Assembly: GCF_026735135.1 (NCBI RefSeq)
Contig: NZ_JAPQER010000002.1
Span: 744,001 to 808,000 of the forward strand
DNA: 64,000 bases
Reading direction: 5' to 3'
Source of the DNA: Clostridium aestuarii
Lineage (GTDB): Bacteria > Bacillota > Clostridia > Clostridiales > Clostridiaceae
The position numbers were made by a program, and so were the translations under genes. The notes under the pieces are model-generated. The model saw nothing but the letters and a program-made list of their open reading frames with translations, was not told the DNA's origin and did no database searches. Below, in pieces: positions 47,978 through 56,618 of this stretch (the stretch's first letter is position 1; every line of letters starts with the position of its first letter).

Positions 47978-48517
47978 TTATACAAACGTTAACCTATAAG
48001 CATATTCATTATTAAATATATATTTATATAAATTTATATCATTTATATTTAAATCAATTTTTTTCCATTCTTCCATCCACTCTAATTCATCAGCTGCTAA
48101 TTCATTATTAGCTATTAATAAGCTCTGTCCTAATTCATCTTCAAATATATATATATAAATAAATTTACATTTATTATTTTCTAATTCATTAAATATATTA
48201 TTTACTAAATCTATTTTTTTATTGTATTCACTAGCAAATACTTTTTTTGAAAATTCATTTATTTCTATATTAATATCTAACTCTATTTCTCTATTTTTTA
48301 AATCCTTTAACACATTTTCAATAAAAAAACCAAAATGTTCATCACCTAGAGCATATATACTACTTATTTGTTCATTTTGCTTTATCATAACTTCTATGTA
48401 TTTTTTTGCCTGTTCCTCTCTTTCAAGCTGTAAATATCCATAAATAACTTGTATGTCATTCATAAAATCATGTCTCTGTTTTCTGAGGTTACTAATATAT
48501 TCACTAAATTGTTTCAT
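47978..48517 (-). CDS. Spo0B-like (SpoOB_a domain) histidine phosphotransfer/kinase-like protein
   Basis: 179 residues. The N-terminal H-box LRKQRHDFMNDIQVIYGYLQ (His 16) is the Spo0B alpha-helical domain signature. The rest is a weakly conserved alpha/beta part without visible kinase N, G1 or G2 boxes, so it probably transfers rather than makes phosphate. It lies exactly between obg and rpmA, the location of spo0B in Bacillus. Clostridia are described as lacking the Spo0F-Spo0B phosphorelay, so the role here is open. GGGGG eight bases before the ATG. Confidence 0.75.
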   Translation of the reverse strand: MKQFSEYISNLRKQRHDFMNDIQVIYGYLQLEREEQAKKYIEVMIKQNEQISSIYALGDEHFGFFIENVLKDLKNREIELDINIEINEFSKKVFASEYNKKIDLVNNIFNELENNKCKFIYIYIFEDELGQSLLIANNELAADELEWMEEWKKIDLNINDINLYKYIFNNEYAYRLTFV

Positions 48518-48543
48518 TATATTCCCCCAATAAATAAATTAGT

Positions 48544-48566
48544 AAAAAAGCACCCTACTGGGTGCC
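48544..48566 (-). terminator. terminator of rplU-prp-rpmA
   Basis: Six-bp GC-rich stem GCACCC-AGTA-GGGTGC followed by TTTTTTAC on the minus strand, six bases after the rpmA stop. The spo0B-like gene downstream needs read-through or its own promoter. Confidence 0.85.
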
Positions 48567-48571
48567 TTTAA

Positions 48572-48871
48572 CTATTCAGCTACTTTTTCAAATTCTACTG
48601 GATAAACACTTGCTTTTTTCTTATCTCTTCCAACTCTTTCATATTTCACTATACCATCAACTTTAGCGAAAAGGGTATCGTCTCCCCCTCTGCCAACATT
48701 TACTCCTGGATGGATTTTTGTTCCTCTTTGTCTTACTAAAATATGTCCAGCAAGAACAAATTGTCCGTCCCCACATTTAGTTCCGAGTCTTTTTGATTCA
48801 GAATCTCTACCGTTTCTAGACGCACCTTGACCTTTTTTATGGGCAAACATTTGAAGGTTTATTCTTATCAT
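48572..48871 (-). CDS. rpmA: 50S ribosomal protein L27 (with cleavable N-terminal extension)
   Basis: 99 residues. [20 protein letters not shown] carries the Firmicute-type extension cut after MF by Prp to expose AHKKG, which reaches the peptidyl-transferase centre. Core [19 protein letters not shown] is typical. Starts three bases after the prp stop. Confidence 0.97.
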   Translation of the reverse strand: MIRINLQMFAHKKGQGASRNGRDSESKRLGTKCGDGQFVLAGHILVRQRGTKIHPGVNVGRGGDDTLFAKVDGIVKYERVGRDKKKASVYPVEFEKVAE

Positions 48872-48874
48872 TCT

Positions 48875-49207
48875 TTACACCTCCTTAACAAATAGACGTA
48901 CGTAATCTCCGTAACCATCTTTAATTAAATTTTTTATTCCTAGCAACATAGTTTTAAGTAAGATTTGACATTTTTCAATATGTTCATCTTCTTCATTTTC
49001 TATGTTAACACTTAAATATCCATCATCTTCAGCTTGATATTGCACATTCACTTTTAATATTTCTATAAGCCCATTTAGAGTGGCCTGTGACAAAAACGAC
49101 ACTGCACTACACAAAATATCATTTCCAATATCATCAAACCCTGCATGACCTTCAATTTCAAATGCTACAATACACTCTTTCTTAAACTTGAATAATACAT
49201 CAATCAT
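48875..49207 (-). CDS. prp: ribosomal-processing cysteine protease Prp
   Basis: Cleaves the L27 extension (and related phage proteins). Catalytic dyad in EIEGHAGFDD (His) and NDILCSAVSFLSQATLNGL (Cys). 110 residues. Sits between rplU and rpmA, its substrate gene. Confidence 0.94.
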   Translation of the reverse strand: MIDVLFKFKKECIVAFEIEGHAGFDDIGNDILCSAVSFLSQATLNGLIEILKVNVQYQAEDDGYLSVNIENEEDEHIEKCQILLKTMLLGIKNLIKDGYGDYVRLFVKEV

Positions 49208-49211
49208 ATTA

Positions 49212-49523
49212 TTACGCTTCTATTTTCTCAATTTGTAATCTAGTGTAAGGTTGTCTGTGTCCTTTTTTCTTTTTTGAATCTTTTTTTGCCTTATACTTAA
49301 ACACGATAACTTTTTTAGCTTTTCCTTGTTTAAGTACTTTAGCAACAACCTTAGCTCCTTCAACTACTGGAGTTCCAACTACTAAGTTTCCATCTTTATT
49401 TACAACAAGCACTTCGTTTAATTCAACAGTTGAATCAACTTCAGCCTCTAGCTTTTCTACAAATAAGATATCGCCTTCTTGAACTCTGTATTGTTTTCCA
49501 CCAGTTTTTACTACTGCATACAT
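49212..49523 (-). CDS. rplU: 50S ribosomal protein L21
   Basis: 103 residues, [20 protein letters not shown] then the basic end [23 protein letters not shown] 49523 has AAGGAGGTG eight bases upstream. Preceded by an L21 leader and a sigma-A promoter. Confidence 0.97.
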   Translation of the reverse strand: MYAVVKTGGKQYRVQEGDILFVEKLEAEVDSTVELNEVLVVNKDGNLVVGTPVVEGAKVVAKVLKQGKAKKVIVFKYKAKKDSKKKKGHRQPYTRLQIEKIEA

Positions 49524-49537
49524 TAAAAACACCTCCT

Positions 49538-49612
49538 TAATAAGAGTCTCGCCACTTTCGGTACACAAATCATTTTGTGTTTATAATAAAACCTTATGCG
49601 TGCGGTTTACAG
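49538..49612 (-). ncRNA. L21 leader (rplU mRNA 5' UTR)
   Basis: Structured leader between the promoter and rplU. On the minus strand it contains ACCGCACGCATAAGGT and ACACAAAATGATTTGTGT (a hairpin) followed by ACCGAAAGTGGCGAGACT, which I recognise as the conserved Firmicute L21 leader. Probably senses L21 or a partner for autoregulation. Confidence 0.75.
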
Positions 49613-49617
49613 ATGCC

Positions 49618-49646
49618 ATTGTACCATATTCATCAATATTTGTAAA
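49618..49646 (-). promoter_or_regulatory. sigma-A promoter of rplU
   Basis: Minus-strand TTTACA (49646-49641), 17-base spacer, TACAAT (49623-49618), just upstream of the L21 leader and just after the rng stop. Confidence 0.8.
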
Positions 49647-49653
49647 GCAAAAT

Positions 49654-51099
49654 TCAACCATATATCTTAAGGTTTTCAAATTTTCTTATCTGGCTTGCAA
49701 AAATTAAAGCTTCTACTTTAAAATACTCTAAATTGCTCATAAAATTTATATATATTTTTTTATCCAGAGCATCTATTTCTTTTATAAATTGTAATACATC
49801 TCCTAAAATATCTTTTTCATATATCTCATCAATTTCTATATATATATCATTTATCTTACATGCATTACTTATTTTAATTATTTCATTTTTTATGAGATTA
49901 TTTAAATAAGAAAGCTTTATTCTATTTCCTTTACCTTTACAAATACCACATTCTTCTTCAATATAATCATATATAGATTTTCCTCTTCTTTTTCTTGCAA
50001 TTTGTACTAAATTAAGCTTAGTAAAAGGATATATAACTGTTTTTTTCTTATCATCTCTAAATCCTCTTTTTAATATTTTTATTATTTTCTTCTTATCTTC
50101 ATAATTATTTATATCTATAAAATCAATTAAAATTATTCCACCTAAATTTCTCATCATAATCTGTCCTGCTATTTCCTCTGCTGCTTCAGTATTAGTACTA
50201 AGCACAGTTTTATCAATAGAAATTTCTTTTGTATTTTTTGCTGAATTGACATCTATTACATACATAGCTTCAGTTTTATCTATAATAATATTTCCACCAC
50301 TTGGAAGTACAACCTTATTATTTCTTAAACATAAAATTTCTTTTTCAATATTATAATAACTAAAAAGACTTTGTTTTTCTAAATATAATTCTACTTGTAA
50401 ATTTATATCTGATTTCCTACTTATAAACTCTTTTATATAATTATAATCTCTCTCTGTATTCACAATTACTTTTTCAGTATTTTCGCTTAAAATATCTATT
50501 AAAACTCTTCCTAGAGTTCCCCCTCCATTATACAAAAGCTTAGGTTTTATTGAATATGCATCTTCTTTGACTATCTTCTTATAATGCTGATACAACTGAG
50601 TTATTTCTTTATTTATATCTTCTATTTCAACATTTAATGAATTTGTTCTAATCATAACCCCTACATCACTTGGCTTCTCTATATTTTGTTTAATGTATTG
50701 TATAAATTCTTCATTGTCTCCAAGTTTTTTTGAAAAATTCAAGTTGTTGTTTGAAGTTATGATAACAGCATATCTTCCCGGAATACTTATTTGATTAGTA
50801 ACTTTAGGTCCTTTTTCACCTAATGGTTCTTTCATAATTTCTACTAAAAGTTCATCTCCATTTTTTATGGATGTATTTCCAAATTTACCATGAATATACA
50901 TATAGGCATTTTTCTTAAAACCAATATCTATAAATGCAGATTTTATAGAAGGTACTATATTTTTAACTATTCCTTTATAAATTTCGCCTGGACATGGTTC
51001 ATCACTTTCTTCCTCTATAAAACACTCTTTAAGCTTCCCATTATTCCTAAGTACAATTCTTAAAATATCATTTTGTCTTTCTATAAAAACTTCTTCCAA
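49654..51099 (-). CDS. rng: ribonuclease E/G family protein
   Basis: Endoribonuclease with an N-terminal S1 domain (YKGIVKNIVPSIKSAFIDIG), the RNase E/G catalytic region with YVIDVNSAKN and GIILIDFIDI (metal-binding Asp), and a Zn-link variant CGICKGKG near the C-terminus. I chose TTG 51099 (EEVFIERQNDILRIV), seven bases after AAGGGG; a GTG three codons earlier overlaps the ribosome site. 481 residues. Confidence 0.88.
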   Translation of the reverse strand: MEEVFIERQNDILRIVLRNNGKLKECFIEEESDEPCPGEIYKGIVKNIVPSIKSAFIDIGFKKNAYMYIHGKFGNTSIKNGDELLVEIMKEPLGEKGPKVTNQISIPGRYAVIITSNNNLNFSKKLGDNEEFIQYIKQNIEKPSDVGVMIRTNSLNVEIEDINKEITQLYQHYKKIVKEDAYSIKPKLLYNGGGTLGRVLIDILSENTEKVIVNTERDYNYIKEFISRKSDINLQVELYLEKQSLFSYYNIEKEILCLRNNKVVLPSGGNIIIDKTEAMYVIDVNSAKNTKEISIDKTVLSTNTEAAEEIAGQIMMRNLGGIILIDFIDINNYEDKKKIIKILKRGFRDDKKKTVIYPFTKLNLVQIARKRRGKSIYDYIEEECGICKGKGNRIKLSYLNNLIKNEIIKISNACKINDIYIEIDEIYEKDILGDVLQFIKEIDALDKKIYINFMSNLEYFKVEALIFASQIRKFENLKIYG

Positions 51100-51136
51100 A
51101 TATGCCACCCCTTCATCTAGTTGTCATGTATTAATG

Positions 51137-51742
51137 TCAACCTTCTTTTAATACATATCCTTGAACTAACATTTTATTTATAATATTCATTAGTGCTCTA
51201 GCATCTGGTAAAGCTCTATGCCTATCTATTATAGGTATATTTAACAAGCTCAATGCTTTATCTAAAGATATATTTTGTTTTATATTGTAAAATTTCCTAA
51301 ATTCCAAGGATAAATCCATATAATCTTCCTTTAAAAAAGGAAGTGTTATGCCATAAATTTTACATAACATTTTTAATATATCATACTCTGCTTTTCCCCA
51401 TGACACCCAAATTGTTTCTTCTTTAACATACATATTTTTTATTTTCTCAAACATAGTGCTTAAATCAATTCCCTTTTCTATATCTCCATAAGAAAAACTT
51501 CCTGCACATACATTATGTTTGTTTTTATTTTTATATTCAGTAAAATATCTGGGTTTAATAATACTGGTATATTCTTTTGTTATATCATCATTTTTATATA
51601 TTACACCTATTTCTACTATTTCCTGAATATATTTTCTAGCTTTATTTTTTATAAACCTTGTAGTAGTAAATTCAAAATCAATTGCTAATAAATTGTATGG
51701 TACAAAAATAAATTCATCTTCCTCTATTAAATAAAAACTCAT
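51137..51742 (-). CDS. DEDDh 3'-5' exonuclease (KapD/DnaQ-like)
   Basis: 201 residues. Exo I LLAIDFEFTTT (DxE), Exo III HRALPDARALMN (HxxxxD), and a middle Asp in KAEYDILKMLC. Could act on DNA or RNA; substrate unknown. GAGGAG 13 bases before ATG. Lies between rng and the TIGR03936 gene, with its own terminator region downstream of the latter. Confidence 0.82.
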   Translation of the reverse strand: MSFYLIEEDEFIFVPYNLLAIDFEFTTTRFIKNKARKYIQEIVEIGVIYKNDDITKEYTSIIKPRYFTEYKNKNKHNVCAGSFSYGDIEKGIDLSTMFEKIKNMYVKEETIWVSWGKAEYDILKMLCKIYGITLPFLKEDYMDLSLEFRKFYNIKQNISLDKALSLLNIPIIDRHRALPDARALMNIINKMLVQGYVLKEG

Positions 51743-51879
51743 TTAAATATAAACTCCTCTTAAATTAAGCTTCACTTTCTTCTTATTATGATTATACCCC
51801 ATTTATGTTTAAAATAAAATTTAAAACTACTTTGCAAACACAATTACATTATTTTATATAACTGTATAAATAAAAATAC

Positions 51880-51914
51880 AAAATCAAAGTTAACTCTAGG
51901 TTAACTTTGATTTT
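51880..51914 (-). terminator. terminator downstream of the TIGR03936 gene
   Basis: Fifteen-bp perfect stem AAAATCAAAGTTAAC with GTTAACTTTGATTTT and a 5-base loop. Confidence 0.85.
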
Positions 51915-52000
51915 ACTTGTTTTTAAATATTCATAAGGTACTTTCCTTGATTTAATAATCACCCTATGTTAATAAACTTTAATAGTATTTCATCACCATA

Positions 52001-52708
52001 TTACTGTTTAAAATATTTGTCAAGTGATACAAATTTATTGCTTTCACAAGCAAACATTTCTTGTCTTTCTATATGTATAAACGAATCTTTATTCATATCT
52101 TCCATATTATTTTTAATGTATTGCCCTAATAATTGCGCAGATAAATTTTCTTTACTTCCACAAGCAACTAACGTTTTCACTTTCAACTCATCTTCCTGTA
52201 TTTTATACTTAAAGTTTTTAATCATAGGTTTTATATTAATTTCTTTCTCGCCTTTTTTACCCTTTTTGATAATATTCCATTCCTTTTTTTTAACTAATTC
52301 TTTTAACTTTTCCACAATATTTTTTGTATTATTACACTTCAAAACCAGCTCGTATTCAGCAGCTTCAATAGCAGCCATAGCTTGTGGTACTTTGCTATTA
52401 TTTATTTTTTCTCTTACTTTTATTACATCTAAAATTTTAATACCCGTAGGAACATTTTCATTTAACTTTTTCTTTATATATTTTTCATCCGTCTCTTCAT
52501 TAAAATTCAAATCCATATATTCTCCTTTAGAATATACTCCTACTGATAGCGGCTGTGCTATGGATAAAATTATATGGGGATTAAATCCTTTTGAATATTC
52601 AACAGGCAATTCTGCTCTTCTTATCATTCTGTGTATGGTCCTCATTAACTCCAAATGAGAGATATATTTTATGCTGTTATCCTTCGTAAACTTTATTAAA
52701 TAACGCAT
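52001..52708 (-). CDS. TIGR03936 family radical-SAM-associated protein (DUF2344)
   Basis: 235 residues; KFTKDNSIKYISHLELMRTI then SKGFNPHIILSIAQPLSVG are the family signatures. It works with, and in some bacteria is fused to, the TIGR03960 radical SAM enzyme encoded just upstream, with which it overlaps by 32 bases. I chose ATG 52708. Reaction unknown; an RNA-modification role has been suggested from genome context. Confidence 0.85.
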   Translation of the reverse strand: MRYLIKFTKDNSIKYISHLELMRTIHRMIRRAELPVEYSKGFNPHIILSIAQPLSVGVYSKGEYMDLNFNEETDEKYIKKKLNENVPTGIKILDVIKVREKINNSKVPQAMAAIEAAEYELVLKCNNTKNIVEKLKELVKKKEWNIIKKGKKGEKEINIKPMIKNFKYKIQEDELKVKTLVACGSKENLSAQLLGQYIKNNMEDMNKDSFIHIERQEMFACESNKFVSLDKYFKQ

Positions 52709-54554
52709 TTTCGAAGCACTTCCCCTCTCTAAATTTTTCATTAGTATTTATTCCACAGTTTTTACATCCTTGTCTACAATCTGGTGTAAGTTCTCCTTTT
52801 TTTGCCTTTTCATTTTCTCTAATTAGAAATTCTTTTGACACTCCAATATCTATAAAATCCCAAGGAAATATTTCATCATAGCTTCTTTCACGACAAGCAT
52901 AAAAATCTCCATCCACATTACATTCTTCCATAGCACTTAACCATTTACCTAAATCAAAATATTCATCCCACCCATCAAATTTGGCTCCTTTTTCAAAAGC
53001 TTTAATTATAACCTCACATAATTTTCTATCACCTCTTGCTAATATTGCTTCCATATAGCTTACTGGTGATTCATGCCAGTTATATGTAATCCTCTTGCTT
53101 TTAATTTCTCCTCTTACAAGTTTGATTTTTTCTTTTGCAATTTCCATCTTGTTTTGTGGAGACCATTGGAAAGGTGTAAACGCTTTAGGCACAAAAATCG
53201 ATGTACTTAAAGTAACTTTTAGCCCTTTTTTTCTTTCTTCCTTAGGTATACTATAATATTGTTCAACAACTTTTTGTCCCAAATCAGCTATACCTACTAT
53301 ATCTTCATGTCTCTCATAAGGAAGACCAATCATAAAGTATAACTTTATAGTTGACCAACCAGACTTAAAAGCGCTAGTTACAGAGTCTATAAGGTTTTGT
53401 TCAGTAACTCCTTTATTTATTATGTCTCTCATTCTTTGACTTCCTGCCTCTGGTGCAAAAGTAAGGCCTGTCTTTCTAACCTTTTGAATTTCTTTTATTA
53501 AATCTACCGAAAAAGCATCAATTCTAATTGATGGCAGAGACACCCCTACCTTCTTTTCTTTATATTTTTCTATTAATGACATAATTAAATTTTGTATATC
53601 TGAATAATCGCAAATACTTAGTGATACAAGAGAGACCTCTTCATACCCAGTAGCTTTTAATAATTTATCTGCTTGCTCTAATAGTTTTTCAGTGGTCTTT
53701 TCTCTAACTGGTCTATAAATCATTCCTGCCTGACAAAATCTACAACCTCTTGTGCATCCTCTAAAAGCTTCAAGTGTAACTCGATCATGAACTATTTCCA
53801 AATAAGGTACTATTAACTTATCTGGGAATTCCACTTCACTATAATTATAAACAATAGCCTTTGCAACTTTTTCTGGAACATCTTCATACTTAGGTTTAAA
53901 TTCTTTTATAGTTCCATCTTCATTATAACTGTCTTCATATAAACTCGGTACATATATTCCTCTTATTCGCACAGCTTTTCTTAAAAAAACTTTTTTGCTT
54001 AGCCCCTTTTTTTTACATTCTTTGTATAAATCCATCAACTCATCAAGTTGATTTTCACCTTCTCCTAAAGCAAAAACATCTGCTATATTGTAAAGTGGCT
54101 CAGGATTATAAGCACAAGGTCCTCCAAACAAAATAATTGGTTCTTCTTCTTCTCTTTCAGAAGCTCTTATAGTTATGCCTGCCATATCCAGCATATTAAG
54201 TATATTAGTATAACTCATTTCATACTGCAAAGTAAAACCAACAAAATCAAAGTTTTTTAATGAATCCTTAGTTTCTAAAGTATACATAGGTATATCATTT
54301 TTTCTCATTTGTTCTTCCATATCAGGCCATGGAGCAAAAGCTCTTTCACAAAATGTATCTTTTCTTTGGTTTAACGTATAATAAAGTATTTTTGTTCCTA
54401 AATGAGACATTCCTACCTCATAAACATCTGGGAAACAAAACGCAAACCTTATATCAACTTTATCCTTATCTTTTTGAAAAGAATTCAACTCTCCACCAGT
54501 ATATCTAGCAGGTTTTTGAACTTTATACAATATATCATCTGAAATCTTATTCAT
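52677..54554 (-). CDS. TIGR03960 family B12-binding-domain radical SAM protein
   Basis: 625 residues. N-terminal B12-binding-like domain, radical SAM motif FRGCTRGCRFCQ near 270, TIM-barrel regions (LVSLSICDYSD, FAPEAGSQRMRDIINKG), and C-terminal Cys cluster DCRQGCKNCG. ATG 54554 follows AGGAGG. Reaction unknown; paired with the TIGR03936 gene. Confidence 0.9.
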   Translation of the reverse strand: MNKISDDILYKVQKPARYTGGELNSFQKDKDKVDIRFAFCFPDVYEVGMSHLGTKILYYTLNQRKDTFCERAFAPWPDMEEQMRKNDIPMYTLETKDSLKNFDFVGFTLQYEMSYTNILNMLDMAGITIRASEREEEEPIILFGGPCAYNPEPLYNIADVFALGEGENQLDELMDLYKECKKKGLSKKVFLRKAVRIRGIYVPSLYEDSYNEDGTIKEFKPKYEDVPEKVAKAIVYNYSEVEFPDKLIVPYLEIVHDRVTLEAFRGCTRGCRFCQAGMIYRPVREKTTEKLLEQADKLLKATGYEEVSLVSLSICDYSDIQNLIMSLIEKYKEKKVGVSLPSIRIDAFSVDLIKEIQKVRKTGLTFAPEAGSQRMRDIINKGVTEQNLIDSVTSAFKSGWSTIKLYFMIGLPYERHEDIVGIADLGQKVVEQYYSIPKEERKKGLKVTLSTSIFVPKAFTPFQWSPQNKMEIAKEKIKLVRGEIKSKRITYNWHESPVSYMEAILARGDRKLCEVIIKAFEKGAKFDGWDEYFDLGKWLSAMEECNVDGDFYACRERSYDEIFPWDFIDIGVSKEFLIRENEKAKKGELTPDCRQGCKNCGINTNEKFREGKCFENALFNKVYEG

Positions 54555-54683
54555 CAAACTTCCTCCTAAGTTATATTACCGTGTATATTTCTATCATAAT
54601 ATTTTATCATAATACATTCTAAAAATAAAATAATTTGTCTTAAGTAAACCACTATATAATTTAGTTAATTGGGTTTGTAATTT

Positions 54684-55625
54684 TTATTTATTTATTTCTT
54701 CTTTCCATTCTTTCCATTCTTCCATACTAATATCTGCCCATTTATCCATCTTGTCTATTTCATCAATACTATTTAAATATTCTTTTATTGTTATATTTCC
54801 ATATACCTTTAACGCTTCAATAAGTTCATTCTCATATATATTATTTATAACTTTCATATCAGAGTTCAATACTGTAAAAATATTGTACTTATTTTTATCT
54901 ACTATACTTAATGCTTCTAGTAAAGTCTTTTTATAATAAATGGATATACTTTTATTTTCTATATAACCTTTTTTCATAAACTTATATTTTTTTCTTATAA
55001 TATCCCCCATAATTAAATAAACTATCCTTTCTTTTTCTTTATATGAGATAATTATTATAAAGACTCCAATAATTCCTATATTAATATTCTTTATGCCATG
55101 GAGAAATAGGATTCCAAAACTACTTAACATAAAAAATCCAATAATCATACTCACTTTAACAGTTATTCTATTAGCTCTTTTATATAAAGTTCTAAAGGAT
55201 AAAATATCTCTTAATATCCTTCCACCATCAAGAGGTAGTGCTGGAATAAGATTAAAAGCCCCTAATGTTAAATTAGTTGTACACAGTAACCTTAAATAAT
55301 AATTAGGTAATATTCTGTTAAGTAAATAAAAAACAAATGCTAAAAACAAGTTACTTAAGGGACCACTTAATGATATTATTAAATCCTCTTTAGGTTCAGC
55401 TTCATCTAATTTTTTTAACTTTAATACAGTTCCTATTGGTAAAATTTCAATATCCACACCCTTAAATCCCAGTCTTTTAGCAGTTAAATAATGTACAAGT
55501 TCATGAATAAAAACAAGTAAAAAAGAAATAACTACTCCGCCTTTTATTCCTATAATAATTAGTAGTATTATATATGGCAAAAATGATTTACTTATTTTCA
55601 CAAATAAACGTTCTGTATTTTTCAT
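54684..55625 (-). CDS. spoIVFB: SpoIVFB-like M50 membrane metalloprotease with CBS domain
   Basis: Site-2 protease that in Bacillus processes pro-sigma-K. Four or more membrane helices; zinc motif FIHELVHYLTAK (HExxH) and the third ligand in LIPALPLDGGRILRD; C-terminal CBS-like domain (KTLLEALSIVDKNKYNIFTV). 313 residues. Next to spoIVFA, its regulator. Confidence 0.9.
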   Translation of the reverse strand: MKNTERLFVKISKSFLPYIILLIIIGIKGGVVISFLLVFIHELVHYLTAKRLGFKGVDIEILPIGTVLKLKKLDEAEPKEDLIISLSGPLSNLFLAFVFYLLNRILPNYYLRLLCTTNLTLGAFNLIPALPLDGGRILRDILSFRTLYKRANRITVKVSMIIGFFMLSSFGILFLHGIKNINIGIIGVFIIIISYKEKERIVYLIMGDIIRKKYKFMKKGYIENKSISIYYKKTLLEALSIVDKNKYNIFTVLNSDMKVINNIYENELIEALKVYGNITIKEYLNSIDEIDKMDKWADISMEEWKEWKEEINK

Positions 55626-55628
55626 TTC

Positions 55629-56360
55629 TTATTTCTTCACTCTTATATTTTTTTCTAAATTCATATTTTTACCCATAAATAAAATTTCGAAATGGATAAA
55701 TTCTCCTGAGTTATCCTTACTATTTTTAGCTATTATATCACCTTTTTTTACTGTGTCATTTTTATTAACCACTATTCTTTCTAAATTACAATACTTCGTT
55801 TCTACACCCTGACCATGGTCTATTAAAATATATTGTCTTAAATTATCATCCATCCCACATTTTTTTACTTTTCCATTAAAACTTGCTAAAACATTGCTGT
55901 TACTTTTCATTTGTATATCAATTCCACTTTCTTTTTCTTTTATAAGATTACTATAAACCGGAAGAGAAAACTTCTCTTTTATTTTTTCCTTTATTGTTTT
56001 TTCACCTAAAAATCCTGCTTTAACTTTATCAATAAATTCTACAATATCATCTTGAATATTTTGGTTAAACCTTATATCTTTTATTTTTTGTACAACACTA
56101 CCACAATCATAACTTTTGTGCACAATTTTCTTAGAATATTTATATACTGCCACAGTTTGTGGAGTAACTATCATTTTACATATGATAACTAAAGTCAACA
56201 TAACCAAAACCCCACATAAATCTTGCATTAATCTTTTAATTAAAATATTCTTCTTATGTTTTTTTTCTGAAGAATTATTATAATATCCATAATTATAGTT
56301 TCTTTTTTGGTTAACAATAGAGTTATAATAGCTTTCATACTCTGAATTATAGTTACCCAT
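55629..56360 (-). CDS. spoIVFA: SpoIVFA-like M23/LytM protein
   Basis: 243 residues: Tyr/Asn-rich cytoplasmic start (YNSEYESYYNSIVNQKRNYN), membrane helix about 45-65, then a LytM fold (VLASFNGKVKKCG, ILIDHGQGVETKYCNLERIV, GEFIHFEILFMG). The HxxxD and HxH zinc residues are largely missing, as in SpoIVFA, so it is probably an inactive regulatory pseudo-peptidase. Three bases from spoIVFB. Confidence 0.85.
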   Translation of the reverse strand: MGNYNSEYESYYNSIVNQKRNYNYGYYNNSSEKKHKKNILIKRLMQDLCGVLVMLTLVIICKMIVTPQTVAVYKYSKKIVHKSYDCGSVVQKIKDIRFNQNIQDDIVEFIDKVKAGFLGEKTIKEKIKEKFSLPVYSNLIKEKESGIDIQMKSNSNVLASFNGKVKKCGMDDNLRQYILIDHGQGVETKYCNLERIVVNKNDTVKKGDIIAKNSKDNSGEFIHFEILFMGKNMNLEKNIRVKK

Positions 56361-56554
56361 TTTATCCCCCCATAAATTTACTATATATAATATATATTTA
56401 TGTTACATTATTTCTATTACCTTACATACCAAAAATATATTTACTGAACATTCAACTTGTAAATTAACATCAATATACATATAAAATACTTTTCTTCTAA
56501 TGAAAAATAAAATCTATACAATATTTTACACAGAAATAAAGAAATTTTTTCAAT

Positions 56555-56604
56555 AAAAAGCACCTGTCTACTTGACATATATCAGTTCAAGCATCAGGTG
56601 TTTT
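56555..56604 (-). terminator. terminator of the butanol dehydrogenase gene
   Basis: Long interrupted stem: ACACCTG and inner CTTGA pair with TCAAG and CAGGTGC, followed by TTTTTATTG on the minus strand. Confidence 0.8.
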
Positions 56605-56618
56605 ACAAATTAATTTGT

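Noticed and set aside
51966-52658. 230-codon open frame on the plus strand
   Set aside because: It is antisense to the clear TIGR03936 gene, has a low-complexity Ser/Phe/Leu composition and no ribosome site; shadow frame.
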